Part shown: piece after piece, positions 63,862 through 64,000 of the stretch
How positions within the stretch are numbered: position 1 is the first letter of the stretch
How the letters are laid out: each line of letters begins with the position of its first letter
NCBI GenBank assembly: GCA_028822645.1
Contig: JAPKDG010000002.1
Location: 18,671 to 82,670, forward strand
Reading direction: 5' to 3'
DNA length: 64,000 nucleotides
Source: Longimicrobiales bacterium
GTDB lineage: Bacteria; Gemmatimonadota; Gemmatimonadetes; Longimicrobiales; Gaopeijiaceae
Notes under the pieces: generated by a model
Seen by the model: the letters and a program-made list of their open reading frames with translations, nothing else
What the model was told of the DNA's origin: nothing
Database searches by the model: none
Position numbers and translations under genes: made by a program

Positions 63862-64000
63862 GTTCAACAAGAAAGGATAACTCTGGAAGCATGGGAAAAA
63901 AGGCTGGACGTGGAGCTGTTGAATCTGGAGAGAAAGCTACCTCTCTCCGTTATAAAATGATGGATCTGGCTAAGACCAAGAAGGATGTGATTTCATTAGG
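63858..64000 (+). CDS. Aminotransferase (fold type I), 3' end outside the window
   Basis: Only the first 47 codons are present, beginning MSSTRKDNSGSMGKKAG. The later RYKMMDLAKTKKDVISL is like the early KMM-LAKAKGKDVISLGxG block of class I aminotransferases. The ATG overlaps the stop of the previous gene (ATGA). A charged, Gly/Ser/Lys-rich leader of about 30 residues precedes the core, longer than usual. The family and substrate cannot be decided from this fragment. Confidence 0.72.
   Translation, partial: MSSTRKDNSGSMGKKAGRGAVESGEKATSLRYKMMDLAKTKKDVISL

Overview
The window reads as an ordinary, gene-dense bacterial chromosome segment of moderate to low G+C, with little intergenic space, many 4-8 base overlaps between genes, and no insertion sequence, phage gene or CRISPR array that I can see. 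The host is a diderm (Gram-negative) bacterium: it has a Kdo transferase (waaA), many lipoproteins with lipobox cysteines, an outer-membrane-barrel-like protein and Tat-type signals. Small lipoproteins of the kind at 1107-1502 and 29958-30731, the many exported serine peptidases and amidases, and the marine-type gene mix would fit a Gemmatimonadota-like lineage. That assignment is only a guess and needs marker-gene phylogeny.

Layout. 1-6.4 kb: an amidase cut by the window edge, a small lipoprotein, an exported amidase plus cupin pair, ApbE flavin transferase and a secreted beta-lactamase-fold hydrolase. 6.5-8.3 kb: a SixA-like phosphatase, a barrel-like outer-membrane protein, RNase P RNA and tRNA-Arg(CCG). 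8.3-10.5 kb: an exported FAH-fold protein and an ornithine-cyclodeaminase-like enzyme. 10.5-16.3 kb: transketolase, leuS and a lipoprotein aminopeptidase on the minus strand. 16.5-27.5 kb, plus strand: waaA, a DUF4015 protein and uvrA, then gyrA, a threonine dehydratase, a HAD phosphatase and a DsbA-like protein. 27.5-38.3 kb, minus strand: DUF402, two XdhC-type proteins and a MocA-like cytidylyltransferase, a coiled-coil lipoprotein, metG-ricT-accA, an MFS transporter, DUF1028 and a lipoprotein amidase with a haem-motif protein. 39.8-44.4 kb, plus strand: DUF4399, an NfuA-like protein, an ATP-grasp ligase, a DadA-like oxidase and a rhomboid protease. 44.4-60 kb: an M20 peptidase, two S9 peptidases, MsrA, an SDR, an ABC exporter, a DUF2182/DUF1326 pair, a sodium:solute symporter with its small subunit, an amine-oxidase-fold flavoprotein and a Tat-peptide plus amidase pair. 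60.1-64 kb: a tightly overlapped operon of a D-2-hydroxyacid dehydrogenase, a DUF819 membrane protein, an SDR, a degenerate aminotransferase homologue and the start of a second aminotransferase.

Taken together, housekeeping genes alternate with a large capacity for using peptides, amides and amino acids: four amidases, two S9 peptidases, M20 and Aminopep-family peptidases, D-amino-acid oxidase, dehydratase, cyclodeaminase and transporters. The least explained parts are the operon at 60.1-64 kb with its catalytically crippled aminotransferase partner, the DUF2182/DUF1326 pair, the small Tat protein that precedes an amidase, the FAH-family gene whose base composition changes sharply part-way along, and a cytidylyltransferase gene whose conserved N-terminus has no normal start codon.
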